From the NCBI GenBank assembly GCA_040877935.1, contig JBBDNB010000043.1:90109-154108 (forward strand): a DNA stretch of 64,000 nt. Reading direction: 5' to 3'. This DNA is from Chitinophagales bacterium. Its GTDB lineage: Bacteria > Bacteroidota > Bacteroidia > Chitinophagales > CAIOSU01. The notes beneath the pieces were generated by a model. That model had not been told where the DNA came from and ran no database searches. It saw only the letters and a program-made list of their open reading frames with translations. A program made the translations under genes and the position numbers. Positions within the stretch are counted from its first letter, which is position 1; each line of letters opens with the position of its first letter. Shown one piece after another: positions 1 through 8,041 of the stretch.

Positions 1-2
1 AT

Positions 3-770
3 GTAGATACAATAGGTTTTGAAAGCTTGGAATTTTTCAATGTTGATCCTATTCGTCCCGAGCAGGTTAGAACTATAGAACTGGGCTATCGAGGGCAATT
101 ATTCGGACTTTTGTACATAGACGCTTCGTATTACCACAGTTGGTATAAAGATTTCATTGGCTTTAAATTAGGTATTGATACTGAGTTTGACAATTTAGGG
201 GTTCCAAATGTAATCCAGGCTTACCGTGTATCGGCCAATTCAGATGACATTGTCACCACACAGGGCTTTTCTATAGCGGCCAATTATTATGTTGGTAAAT
301 ACTTCAACCTTACGGGAAACTATTCTTGGAATCGACTTGATTTACAAGGATCAGATGATGAGATTATACCGGCATTCAATACCCCAGAACACAAATTCAA
401 CTTGGGTTTTTCAGGGCGTAATATTATTTGGAATTTTAAAAATCGTAGTTTCAGAAATTTTGGATTTGCCGTAAATTACAAATGGATACAGGGCTTTTTG
501 TTTGAAGGCTCTCCACAGTTTACCGGGCAAATTCCCACATATGATATGCTGGACATTCAGATCAACAAGACAATTCCTAAAATCTACACTACTGTAAAAA
601 TTGGTGTTTCCAACCTTATGGGCATTACTCCACTGGTAGAACGCGACAATGGCGACATAGGAAACCGGTTCAGTGAAGCCTGGAACAACAATAATTTCCA
701 GGTATATGGTGGGCCAAGAGTTGGGCGCCTTGCTTATATTTCACTGCTTTTCGAGATTGATAAATTTTAA
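3..770 (+). CDS. TonB-dependent receptor, C-terminal part (partial)
   Basis: The frame is open to the left edge of the window (first full codon at base 3), so only about the last 255 residues are present. They look like the final strands of an outer-membrane beta-barrel: alternating polar/hydrophobic stretches, many Tyr/Trp/Asn, the late-barrel motif RPEQVRTIELGYRG, and a terminal aromatic residue (FEIDKF) as expected for BAM-dependent insertion. The family imports siderophores, vitamins or glycans with TonB energy. The substrate cannot be told because the plug domain is outside the window. A secreted esterase gene follows 51 nt downstream on the same strand. Confidence 0.8.
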   Translation, partial: VDTIGFESLEFFNVDPIRPEQVRTIELGYRGQLFGLLYIDASYYHSWYKDFIGFKLGIDTEFDNLGVPNVIQAYRVSANSDDIVTTQGFSIAANYYVGKYFNLTGNYSWNRLDLQGSDDEIIPAFNTPEHKFNLGFSGRNIIWNFKNRSFRNFGFAVNYKWIQGFLFEGSPQFTGQIPTYDMLDIQINKTIPKIYTTVKIGVSNLMGITPLVERDNGDIGNRFSEAWNNNNFQVYGGPRVGRLAYISLLFEIDKF

Positions 771-821
771 CCTTATTCTTCAAAATATTCCTTATTTTTA
801 GCTTAATCAAACCAAAATATC

Positions 822-2462
822 ATGAAAAAATATCACAACCTATTATTGTTAGTTTTATTTCTTTGCTTTAGCCTGAAGGGTTTTTCACAGCGTTACACTT
901 CAGAAATATTCAGCTATTTGAATATTGAAGTTGAAAGCGATGTGCTTTACGGACAAAATTATGAACGTGTAAGTCTCATATCTCCCAATGTTGAAATGAA
1001 GGAATTAAGAATGGATATTTATCAACCCAAACAGTCTGTTGATACTGTTTCTGAACGGCCTTTAATGATTTACCTGCACACAGGTAATTTTTTGAATCCA
1101 CCTCAAAATGGTGCTCCAACGGGGCTAAAGACTGACCTTACAGCAGTGGAGATATGCAGACAGTTTGCGCGAAGGGGGTATGTAGCGGCATCTATTTATT
1201 ACAGACTTAACTGGAATCCTGCTACTACTAATGCAGATACAAGGAAAACCACACTCTTGCAAGCTGTGTTCAGAGCCATAATTGATGCCAAAACAGCAGT
1301 TCGTTATTTTAGAAAATCCCATGCAGAAAACAACAATCCATACAATATTGACCCCAATAAAATCATGCTTTTTGGAGAAGGTTCAGGTGGTTATGTAGCA
1401 TTGGCTCACGCTACACTTGACAAGCAAAGCGAAATTGAATTGACTAAATTTTTGGATGCAGGGGGAGATCCAGTACTTGAAACATCAGTCATAGGTGGTT
1501 TTGATGGATTTGGCGGCAGTGAGAACTATGACAATCATGTTGGGTATTCCGCAGATGTACAACTGATAGTCAATATTGGAGGTTCGCTTGCTGATACATC
1601 ATGGATGGAACCTGGCGATCCACCAATGGTAGCATTTCAATGTGTGCGTGACCCTTTTGCTCCTTATCTTGACGGTACAGTAGTGGTGCCTACTACCAAT
1701 GAGAATGTAGTAGATGTACAGGGAGCAGGTGTGTTTATGAAAAAAGCTGTGGCTGTTGGAAACAATGCGGTTTTTGACACTGCCAACCTGAATGATCCGA
1801 TTACTCAAATTGCAAGATCAAGGTATGATCAAACGGTAGATCACTGGGGAAATGCACCTGATTTTGAAATATCTGTAGCAGGCGATGAAGGCCTGATGCC
1901 TTTTTTATTGCCTTTAGCTCCATCGGGCGCACAATTTGATAACCAAAGCAGCCCTTGGCAGTTTTGGGATCCAAACTCTGATTTGGCCAATAAACCCTCT
2001 ACTGAACCAGGTTTGACAACCCATGAATCTGCTTTACAAAGCAACCCCGATATGTCACGTGAAAAAGCTTTGCGCTATATTGATACTATTCAGTGGTATT
2101 TACAGCCCCGCGCTGTATTGGCTTTAGATTTGGATACTACAACTACTTATAAAGATTCGCTGGCCGGAATTCCAGACCCAACTACTGTTGTAGGATTAAA
2201 AGATATTCCTTTAAAAGAAGTGAATATGCGTCTGTACCCTAATCCAGCTTCAGAAACTGTAGTACTTCAGTTGAATGACAATGAATTGAAAATGGAATCT
2301 TTTGAAATCTATAATTTGAATGGCCAAATCGTAGCACAGGACAGAATTATTGATCCCAATAACGTGAAAATCAATCGCAATGGTTTGAGTAAAGGCATAT
2401 ACTTCATTAATGTGCGCTATGATGATAAGCGTTCATCGGTACACAAGGTGATTTTTGAATAA
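822..2462 (+). CDS. secreted carboxylesterase-like alpha/beta hydrolase with T9SS type A tail
   Basis: 546 residues. An N-terminal signal peptide (MKKYHNLLLLVLFLCFSLKG, ending near FSQ) is followed by an alpha/beta-hydrolase core: an oxyanion region around LMIYLHTGNF and the nucleophile elbow GEGSGG with Ser188. A following segment has the dienelactone hydrolase/carboxylesterase look. The last ~75 residues (from about LYPNPASE to the end) form a T9SS type A sorting domain, so the enzyme is probably exported through the outer membrane and released or anchored at the surface. Substrate unknown. It follows the receptor gene closely and ends at a clear terminator, so the two may form one unit. 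Confidence 0.8.
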   Translation: MKKYHNLLLLVLFLCFSLKGFSQRYTSEIFSYLNIEVESDVLYGQNYERVSLISPNVEMKELRMDIYQPKQSVDTVSERPLMIYLHTGNFLNPPQNGAPTGLKTDLTAVEICRQFARRGYVAASIYYRLNWNPATTNADTRKTTLLQAVFRAIIDAKTAVRYFRKSHAENNNPYNIDPNKIMLFGEGSGGYVALAHATLDKQSEIELTKFLDAGGDPVLETSVIGGFDGFGGSENYDNHVGYSADVQLIVNIGGSLADTSWMEPGDPPMVAFQCVRDPFAPYLDGTVVVPTTNENVVDVQGAGVFMKKAVAVGNNAVFDTANLNDPITQIARSRYDQTVDHWGNAPDFEISVAGDEGLMPFLLPLAPSGAQFDNQSSPWQFWDPNSDLANKPSTEPGLTTHESALQSNPDMSREKALRYIDTIQWYLQPRAVLALDLDTTTTYKDSLAGIPDPTTVVGLKDIPLKEVNMRLYPNPASETVVLQLNDNELKMESFEIYNLNGQIVAQDRIIDPNNVKINRNGLSKGIYFINVRYDDKRSSVHKVIFE

Positions 2463-2490
2463 ACCGGATTAAGAATTTAAAATGCAATTG

Positions 2491-2520
2491 AAAGACACTC
2501 GCTTGCGGGTGTCTTTTTTT
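2491..2520 (+). terminator. intrinsic terminator after the secreted esterase
   Basis: An 8-bp perfect stem, AAAGACAC pairing with GTGTCTTT around a 10-nt loop, runs into seven T residues 28 nt after the stop codon. The layout is that of a factor-independent terminator. Confidence 0.85.
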
Positions 2521-2584
2521 GTTGGAATTGTCGCAACTTTGAGGAATTCTCCTTAAATTAAAGAAACATTAAAAATCAATAGCA

Positions 2585-4279
2585 GTGAAAGATATAAAAG
2601 AGAAAACATCAATAAAAAACAAAGTAGTAAGCAAATACAAAGCCAGTGAAAATTTCTTTAACAGTGATCTGGTTTTGAGGGAATATCTGAATAGAAAAGT
2701 AAGTAAGGCTGGTCTTGAATATATGCAGGACAAGCTTCAAGCCATTGGAAAACAAGCGGCAACTGAAATGGATGCCCTTTCGCTTGAGGCCGACAAGAAA
2801 AGCCCCGAGCTGGTAAAAAGGGATTTTTTTGGAGAAAATATTGAAGAGGTAAAATTTCATCCTGCTTATAATCGCTTGCTGCAAATGGCCATTGACTCAG
2901 AAATGTTTACCGTAAAATGGAAGCCCGAACTCAAAAAGAAATTTCAAAAAGAATTGCACAGCCTGGGTTTTGCTTCGGGCTATTTGTATTCATTGAGTGA
3001 ACTGGGTCAGTATTGTCCCTTGTGCATGACCGATGGTGTTGCCCGTCTGATTGATTTGTATTGTGATGAAGAAGATAAACAGCGATTGCTACCGCATATT
3101 GCTACCAAAAATCTTGAGGAATTATATACCGGAGCAATGTTCCTTACGGAAAAATCCGGAGGTTCGGATGTAGGGCGAAATATTGTAAAGGCCGAAAAAG
3201 TTCAGGGAAAAACCTATCACCTGAGTGGTGAAAAATGGTTTTGCAGTAATGTGAATGCAGAGCTGATTTTTGCACTGGCCCGAACTGATGAAAATGTAGA
3301 GGGGACACGTGGGCTTTCCATCTTTTTGGTAGAAAAACATTTGCCCAATGGTGAAAGAAACAATTTACCGATCGTGCGATTGAAAGATAAATTGGGTGTA
3401 CGTTCTATGGCAAGTGCAGAATGTGTGCTCGACAAAACTGTGGGGACCCTGGTAGGTGAGGAGTTCAAAGGCTTTAAGATCATGACTGATATGATCAATT
3501 TGTCGCGACTATACAATTCTGTTGCGGCTTTATCTGGGGCCAGAAGGGCATTGGTAGAAGCTTATAATTTTACATTATTTCGCCAGAGTTTTGGAAAAAC
3601 AGCTGTAGAACACACCCTTATCAGGGATAAATTTTTTGAACTCGGAAGTTTGAATGTTGCCAATTTTTACCTCACATGGCGTGCCATTGAAGCACTGGAC
3701 AATGCAGACAATGGCAATGAAAATGAAAAACACCTTTCCCGTTTGCTCACCCCTATGGTCAAAAAATGGTCGGCTGAAAAAGCGGTGTACATCACTCGCG
3801 AAAGCATGGAGCTGATGGGTGGTATCGGTTATATTGAAGATGGCGTGTTGCCCAAGATTATGCGTGATGTGATGGTGCTGCCAATTTGGGAAGGTGCCGG
3901 AAATATCATGGTGCTGGACATGTTACGTGCCTGCTTTAAATCAGATGGATTGAAAGTGATGATGGCGGAAATAAAAACTGCACTGGGCAAAAATTCAGAA
4001 TATGATGATTTGTTATTGAGTGGTTTGGGCAAAAGCGAAAAGGCTGCCAAAGCATTGTTTGAAATGGATCGCGAAAATATGGAACTCAATGCCAAATACC
4101 TTTTTGAAGAACTGACTACTTTATATCAGCTCAGTATTATTCTCAACAACACGAATGCAGAAAATGAAAAATGGATGCTTCCTACGGCACAGTACCTTAA
4201 AAATCAATTGGAGCACGTTCCCAACTCTGAGGTATATTCTGTGGAAAGTATTAAAGGATTGATAGGCTGGGAAATTTGA
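2585..4279 (+). CDS. acyl-CoA dehydrogenase family protein
   Basis: 564 residues from a GTG start; no ATG lies in a better place. It has the N-terminal helical, middle beta-barrel and C-terminal helical arrangement of FAD acyl-CoA dehydrogenases: FLTEKSGGSDVGRN and LSGEKWFCSN in the middle domain, and MELMGGIGYIEDGVLPKIMRD in the C-terminal domain. The RDVMVLPIWEGAGNIMVLD segment and ~120 extra C-terminal residues resemble the AidB-like branch more than short-chain dehydrogenases of ~380 residues. It likely oxidises an acyl-CoA using FAD and an electron-transfer flavoprotein. Substrate unknown. It is monocistronic after a terminator. Confidence 0.88.
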   Translation: MKDIKEKTSIKNKVVSKYKASENFFNSDLVLREYLNRKVSKAGLEYMQDKLQAIGKQAATEMDALSLEADKKSPELVKRDFFGENIEEVKFHPAYNRLLQMAIDSEMFTVKWKPELKKKFQKELHSLGFASGYLYSLSELGQYCPLCMTDGVARLIDLYCDEEDKQRLLPHIATKNLEELYTGAMFLTEKSGGSDVGRNIVKAEKVQGKTYHLSGEKWFCSNVNAELIFALARTDENVEGTRGLSIFLVEKHLPNGERNNLPIVRLKDKLGVRSMASAECVLDKTVGTLVGEEFKGFKIMTDMINLSRLYNSVAALSGARRALVEAYNFTLFRQSFGKTAVEHTLIRDKFFELGSLNVANFYLTWRAIEALDNADNGNENEKHLSRLLTPMVKKWSAEKAVYITRESMELMGGIGYIEDGVLPKIMRDVMVLPIWEGAGNIMVLDMLRACFKSDGLKVMMAEIKTALGKNSEYDDLLLSGLGKSEKAAKALFEMDRENMELNAKYLFEELTTLYQLSIILNNTNAENEKWMLPTAQYLKNQLEHVPNSEVYSVESIKGLIGWEI

Positions 4280-4358
4280 TCTTCATTTTTCAGCGGTGTA
4301 TTGCCTTGTTTGTGAATGTTATTTGTGAAATTAGCAGGATAAAAAATAAATTCTGTTG

Positions 4359-4706
4359 ATGAAACGCATCTACTACCTTTCCACCTGCTCTACCTGCAAA
4401 AGAATTCTTAAGGATTTGGGAGACAAAACCCAATCATTTGAATTGATTGATATCAAAAGCGATCCGCTGGATGAAAAGCAAGTGGAAGAATTGGCTGCTA
4501 TAGCAGGATCCTATCAAGCACTGTTTAGCCGTACCGCGAGAAAATACAAAGAACTGGGGCTGAAAGACAAAAAGCTTGATGAGAAAGATTACAAACATTA
4601 TTTACTGGAACATTACACTTTTTTAAAACGCCCTGTTTTAGTTGAGGGTAATAAAATATTCATAGGTTCCAGGGCTGTTCAAAAATATGCTGATGGAGCC
4701 AACTGA
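4359..4706 (+). CDS. ArsC/Spx/YffB-family thioredoxin-fold protein
   Basis: 115 residues from the ATG at 4359; a TTG one codon earlier is less likely. Thioredoxin-fold start with the redox motif CSTC (Cys10, Cys13), then SRTARKYKELG and the conserved KRPVLVEG strand of the arsenate reductase-like family. Genuine arsenate reduction is unproven: there is no ars operon here and YffB-type relatives are also common. The gene overlaps the start of the next gene by 20 nt, indicating translational coupling to the membrane-anchored hydrolase. Confidence 0.8.
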   Translation: MKRIYYLSTCSTCKRILKDLGDKTQSFELIDIKSDPLDEKQVEELAAIAGSYQALFSRTARKYKELGLKDKKLDEKDYKHYLLEHYTFLKRPVLVEGNKIFIGSRAVQKYADGAN

Positions 4707-5697
4707 ATCTAAAAAGGGCAAGGCATTTTATTATTTTTTGTTTGCAACCATGCTCCTGAGCCTGGCTTTGTTTTTTGCAAAGAATAAATATTATAAACCA
4801 GTAAAGCCATCTAAGGAAATAGCTTTTCATGATTTTTACGAAAATAAATTAGACAAGAGTAAGACATTAGGAGTAAGGCCTGGTGATGAAGAGAAATTAA
4901 TTTATTTTGGTGAAAAAACAGACCGGGTTTTGCTGTATATTCACGGATATGGTGCATCGAGGGCTGAAGGTGAATACATTACAGATTCACTGGCAAAGAA
5001 ATGGCAGGCCAATGCTTATTACCTGCGTCTTCCCGGGCATGGACTGGACAAGGAAGCGCATAATCGTGCTGCTTTTGATGATTATTTAAGGGAAGTGGAA
5101 GAAACCCTTTATCGTGTACAAGAATTGGGGGATACTGTAATTGTGCTTGGTACAAGTATGGGAGCTTTGCTTGCCACATATCTTGCTGCACAGTATCCCG
5201 ATAGAGTTCAGGCACTTATCCTTTTTTCCCCATTTTATGATTATGTAAGCCCGCTTGGTGTTTTGGCGAAAATACCGGGACTTATTCAGCTCTATGCCCT
5301 GCTAAATGGCAATGAACGTAATTTTGAAGCTTCTGAAGAACTCCAGAAAAGAATAGACCCGGAATACTACGATCATTGGACAATAGAACAAAAAATAACA
5401 GCTGTTCAGTCAATCGAAGATTTGAGGAATTTTGTAGCTAAAAGTAGTACTTATGAAAAAATACAAGCACCTCTTGTTTGCTTTTATTATTATAAAGATG
5501 AAGCCAATCAGGATCATGCGGCCAGTGTAAAAGCCATGCTCAATGCATTTGATCAATTTGCTTCAGATTTGAAAATGAAATTCCCGATTGAAGAAGGCAG
5601 TCATGTCCTTGCCAGTGAATATGTACGCACGGATAAAGCTGCTATTTTTAGTGGTATTGAGCAGTGGAATAGCAAGTGGATTGGTGCAGCACAATAA
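4687..5697 (+). CDS. membrane-anchored alpha/beta hydrolase
   Basis: 336 residues. One N-terminal transmembrane helix (about residues 13-31) anchors a periplasm-facing alpha/beta-hydrolase domain. Visible core features are LLYIHGYGASRAEGEY near the oxyanion loop, the nucleophile elbow GTSMGA with Ser157, and a late His in EEGSHVLASE. Monoacylglycerol lipase or carboxylesterase relatives are the closest families; the substrate is unknown. Met1 at 4687 and Met3 at 4693 are both possible starts. It overlaps the ArsC-like gene and is convergent with the small GMC-partner gene. Confidence 0.75.
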   Translation: MLMEPTESKKGKAFYYFLFATMLLSLALFFAKNKYYKPVKPSKEIAFHDFYENKLDKSKTLGVRPGDEEKLIYFGEKTDRVLLYIHGYGASRAEGEYITDSLAKKWQANAYYLRLPGHGLDKEAHNRAAFDDYLREVEETLYRVQELGDTVIVLGTSMGALLATYLAAQYPDRVQALILFSPFYDYVSPLGVLAKIPGLIQLYALLNGNERNFEASEELQKRIDPEYYDHWTIEQKITAVQSIEDLRNFVAKSSTYEKIQAPLVCFYYYKDEANQDHAASVKAMLNAFDQFASDLKMKFPIEEGSHVLASEYVRTDKAAIFSGIEQWNSKWIGAAQ

Positions 5698-5719
5698 CTA
5701 TTATCAAAGTCAATACTTC

Positions 5720-6118
5720 TCAATCCTCCACCCTTTCAATCTCATAGCCAATAATATCCAGCGGGTTTTTGCCATTATAACCATCGCCCGTTTTGCCGCT
5801 GTAGTAGCAGGAAAAAATCAGTCCTTTTACCCCAAAATCCAGTTGGCGGAAAAGGGTGCCGAGTGCCCCTTTGTTTTCCCTGGAAGTTTCCATTTTCTTA
5901 ACCAACCAGGCCAATACAAAACCCGGCATAAATGACAAAATAATGAGGAGCATATTCAGGTCTTTGATATCATTTTCCGGTGCATAAGCCAGCAAATCAT
6001 CAATATGCTGAATGGATGCAGTATCCGAAAATTTGGGGAATTCCCCGTTTTCGGGAATAATTATATCGCCTATTCTATTTAGCGCTTTCAGCGCGTTTTT
6101 GCTCAGTATCTTTGACAT
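5720..6118 (-). CDS. small partner protein of the GMC oxidoreductase
   Basis: 132 residues. The start codon lies 44 nt inside the 3' end of the GMC oxidoreductase gene, so the two are translationally coupled. The N-terminal half (LNRIGDIIIPENGEFPKF) resembles small subunits of membrane-associated GMC/gluconate-type dehydrogenases. A hydrophobic segment follows (MLLIILSFMPGFVLAWLV, residues ~57-74), and the C-terminal half contains a GLIFSCYYSGKTGDGYNG stretch. No signal peptide is seen, whereas typical gluconate dehydrogenase small subunits carry a Tat signal. It probably binds or matures the large subunit. Confidence 0.65.
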   Translation of the reverse strand: MSKILSKNALKALNRIGDIIIPENGEFPKFSDTASIQHIDDLLAYAPENDIKDLNMLLIILSFMPGFVLAWLVKKMETSRENKGALGTLFRQLDFGVKGLIFSCYYSGKTGDGYNGKNPLDIIGYEIERVED

Positions 6119-7511
6119 CTTCTTCAGGAATTAATTGTTCGCTTAATTTTTGTGACAGTGCAAATATGCTCAAGGATGGATTGATTCCCGGAGCAGAAGG
6201 GTAGATGCTGGAATCTGCAATATAGATATTGCGATGTCCGTGCAATCTGAATTCGGGATCCACTACCGATGTTTTGGGATCCGTTCCCATGCTGCAACCA
6301 CCCATCAGGTGTAGCCCGAAATAATATGGCGATTGGATAACTCTTTTGGCATTGCTTGCTGAGAGAATATTATTCACCACTTCCAGCCCTCTGTCCCTCC
6401 GCCTTTTATCCTGATCGCTCAATGGCTTACTAACCGATAGTTTTCCTTTGTTATCCAGTTTTATTTCTCCAATATTTTCATCCCTGATGGCCACTTCAAT
6501 ACATTGCATATTGCGGTAATTGCGCATAATTTCCTGATGCTCCTTTCCAAGCGAATTGAAAAGCATAGCTACAGAAATGGGCGGGGCAAATACATTCTCC
6601 AGTTTAAAACCCTGTTCCCTGAAAACTGGTTCTTTTGATGCCACTGTTTGGAAATAGCCTTTGTGTGCATCAATGGGCTCATCGAAAATACCAAAACTCA
6701 TAAACTGTGGATGTGAAGAGAATTTTTTGCCCAGGGCAGGCAATTCATCTCCAAACCCTGATTGCAATAGCATTTTTGTTGTGCCAAAAGCTCCACCTGC
6801 AAGGATCAGGTTTTTGCCTTCTATCGTTATTTCTTTTTCTTTTTTGTAAAGGGCATGCACCTGTATTGTCCGGTCTTTTTTAATGATTTTTTGAACCTCA
6901 GTTTCACTGGAAATTTGCAGTCCTTCTTTTTCAGCTTTCTGGATATAAGTGGCCATGGAACTTTGCTTGGAATCGCGATGGCAGCCACTTAAACAGGCGA
7001 TACAATCGTTGCCTCGTTCGTGGGCACAATCGCCCTGTCCTTTTCGCAGGTAATTCCATTTATAGCCCAATCTTTCACAACTTTCGCAAAAGAGCTCTGC
7101 ATTTTTATTGCGCTCTTCCGGTGTAAAAGTGTGCAGATTGAGGAAATCTTCTACTTTGTCGTAATAGGGTTTCATATGTTCGGAATTGAAAAAATCAACT
7201 CCTGAGCGATCTTTCCAGTCTTTCCAGGCATTGTCGTCAAATCGGTCGAGCAGACATTGATTCACAATGGATGTGCCGCCCATCACACGTGCACGAAGAA
7301 ATATCATCTCAGCTTTATCATCAAACTCAATTCCACCGCCCCAATACAATTGAGCTGAGGTATCGGCTTCATTGCGCGGAAAAGTGTCCTTTCTGAAAAA
7401 CTTGCCCGCTTCCAACAGCAGACAACTTGCCCCGGCCTTGTTCAGGTTGTAGGCCAGGTTACCGCCCGATGGTCCCGAACCAACTATAATGTAATCGTAG
7501 TGTTTTGCCAT
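6075..7511 (-). CDS. GMC-family FAD oxidoreductase
   Basis: 478 residues. N-terminal FAD-binding beta-alpha-beta motif YIIVGSGPSGGNLAYNL, GMC signature region around MGGTSIVNQ, and C-terminal catalytic His region LHLMGGCSMGTDP with the conserved Asn in GINPSLSIFALSQ. A Cys-rich insertion near residues 160-190 (CAHERGNDCIACLSGC) resembles that of cholesterol-oxidase/gluconate-dehydrogenase-like members. It probably oxidises an alcohol or sugar to a carbonyl. The coupled small gene downstream suggests a two-subunit dehydrogenase, and the aldehyde dehydrogenase gene lying upstream on the same strand is a logical next step. Substrate unknown. Confidence 0.85.
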   Translation of the reverse strand: MAKHYDYIIVGSGPSGGNLAYNLNKAGASCLLLEAGKFFRKDTFPRNEADTSAQLYWGGGIEFDDKAEMIFLRARVMGGTSIVNQCLLDRFDDNAWKDWKDRSGVDFFNSEHMKPYYDKVEDFLNLHTFTPEERNKNAELFCESCERLGYKWNYLRKGQGDCAHERGNDCIACLSGCHRDSKQSSMATYIQKAEKEGLQISSETEVQKIIKKDRTIQVHALYKKEKEITIEGKNLILAGGAFGTTKMLLQSGFGDELPALGKKFSSHPQFMSFGIFDEPIDAHKGYFQTVASKEPVFREQGFKLENVFAPPISVAMLFNSLGKEHQEIMRNYRNMQCIEVAIRDENIGEIKLDNKGKLSVSKPLSDQDKRRRDRGLEVVNNILSASNAKRVIQSPYYFGLHLMGGCSMGTDPKTSVVDPEFRLHGHRNIYIADSSIYPSAPGINPSLSIFALSQKLSEQLIPEEDVKDTEQKRAESAK

Positions 7512-7526
7512 TTTTTTAAAGTGTCT

Positions 7527-8023
7527 AAAGTGAGCTAAAGTGCCTAAAGTGAGCTAAAATGCCTAAAATTTTTAAGTGCCAAAAATGAACTGAAGTTGAA
7601 AGTGATATGGAGAGCAGTTTCATATTTTTGCGTTTAATTTTTTACCAATTGAAGTGAATATTGCCAGCAATTCTTTGGCTTCATTTATTATTAGGCTTAA
7701 CACTTTATATTCTATCCATTTCATTTCCGTAATTATTTCAAGCCAATAAAGAGTTTCACTTGTCTTACTTTCACAAATTTTGATTTTGCTTTTAAAATCT
7801 GCCTTGCTTCATGCCCTGTTTGCCTCTCTGTAATTTGCTCCAATACTCGTGCCTGATTTTGTGAGTTGATATCTGATAACTCTGGCTTCAGGGGAGTTCG
7901 GTAATAGAACAGATAATTTGATTATCTCAATAGCAAATCTTTTAGTTCTTTCTTCAAGTTGAGTTGCAAATTCTTTGTTTACCATATTTCAAATTTAACG
8001 CACTCTAAACTTTAGCTCACTTT
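7527..8023. repeat. 15-bp inverted repeat around a broken four-helix-bundle gene
   Basis: AAAGTGAGCTAAAGT at 7527-7541 is repeated exactly as its reverse complement at 8009-8023. Further degenerate copies of the CTAAAGTG/CACTTTAG unit occur at 7516-7575 and 8001-8047. The arms bracket the four-helix-bundle pseudogene almost symmetrically. Confidence 0.75.
7620..7985 (-). pseudogene. four-helix-bundle (23S rRNA intervening-sequence type) protein, one internal stop
   Basis: Reading the minus strand from ATG at 7985 gives 58 codons, one TGA at 7811-7809, then 62 more codons in the same frame before the true stop. The conceptual protein (KSGTSIGANYREANRA, stop, SKADFKSKIKICESKTSET) matches the four-helix-bundle family (TIGR02436) found in rRNA intervening sequences and scattered through Bacteroidota genomes. 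The stop sits where the family usually has Arg (CGA to TGA would do it). Only one lesion is visible, so it is a very young pseudogene, a stop-readthrough case, or a sequencing error. Confidence 0.85.
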
Positions 8024-8041
8024 AAGTACTTCAAACTTTAG

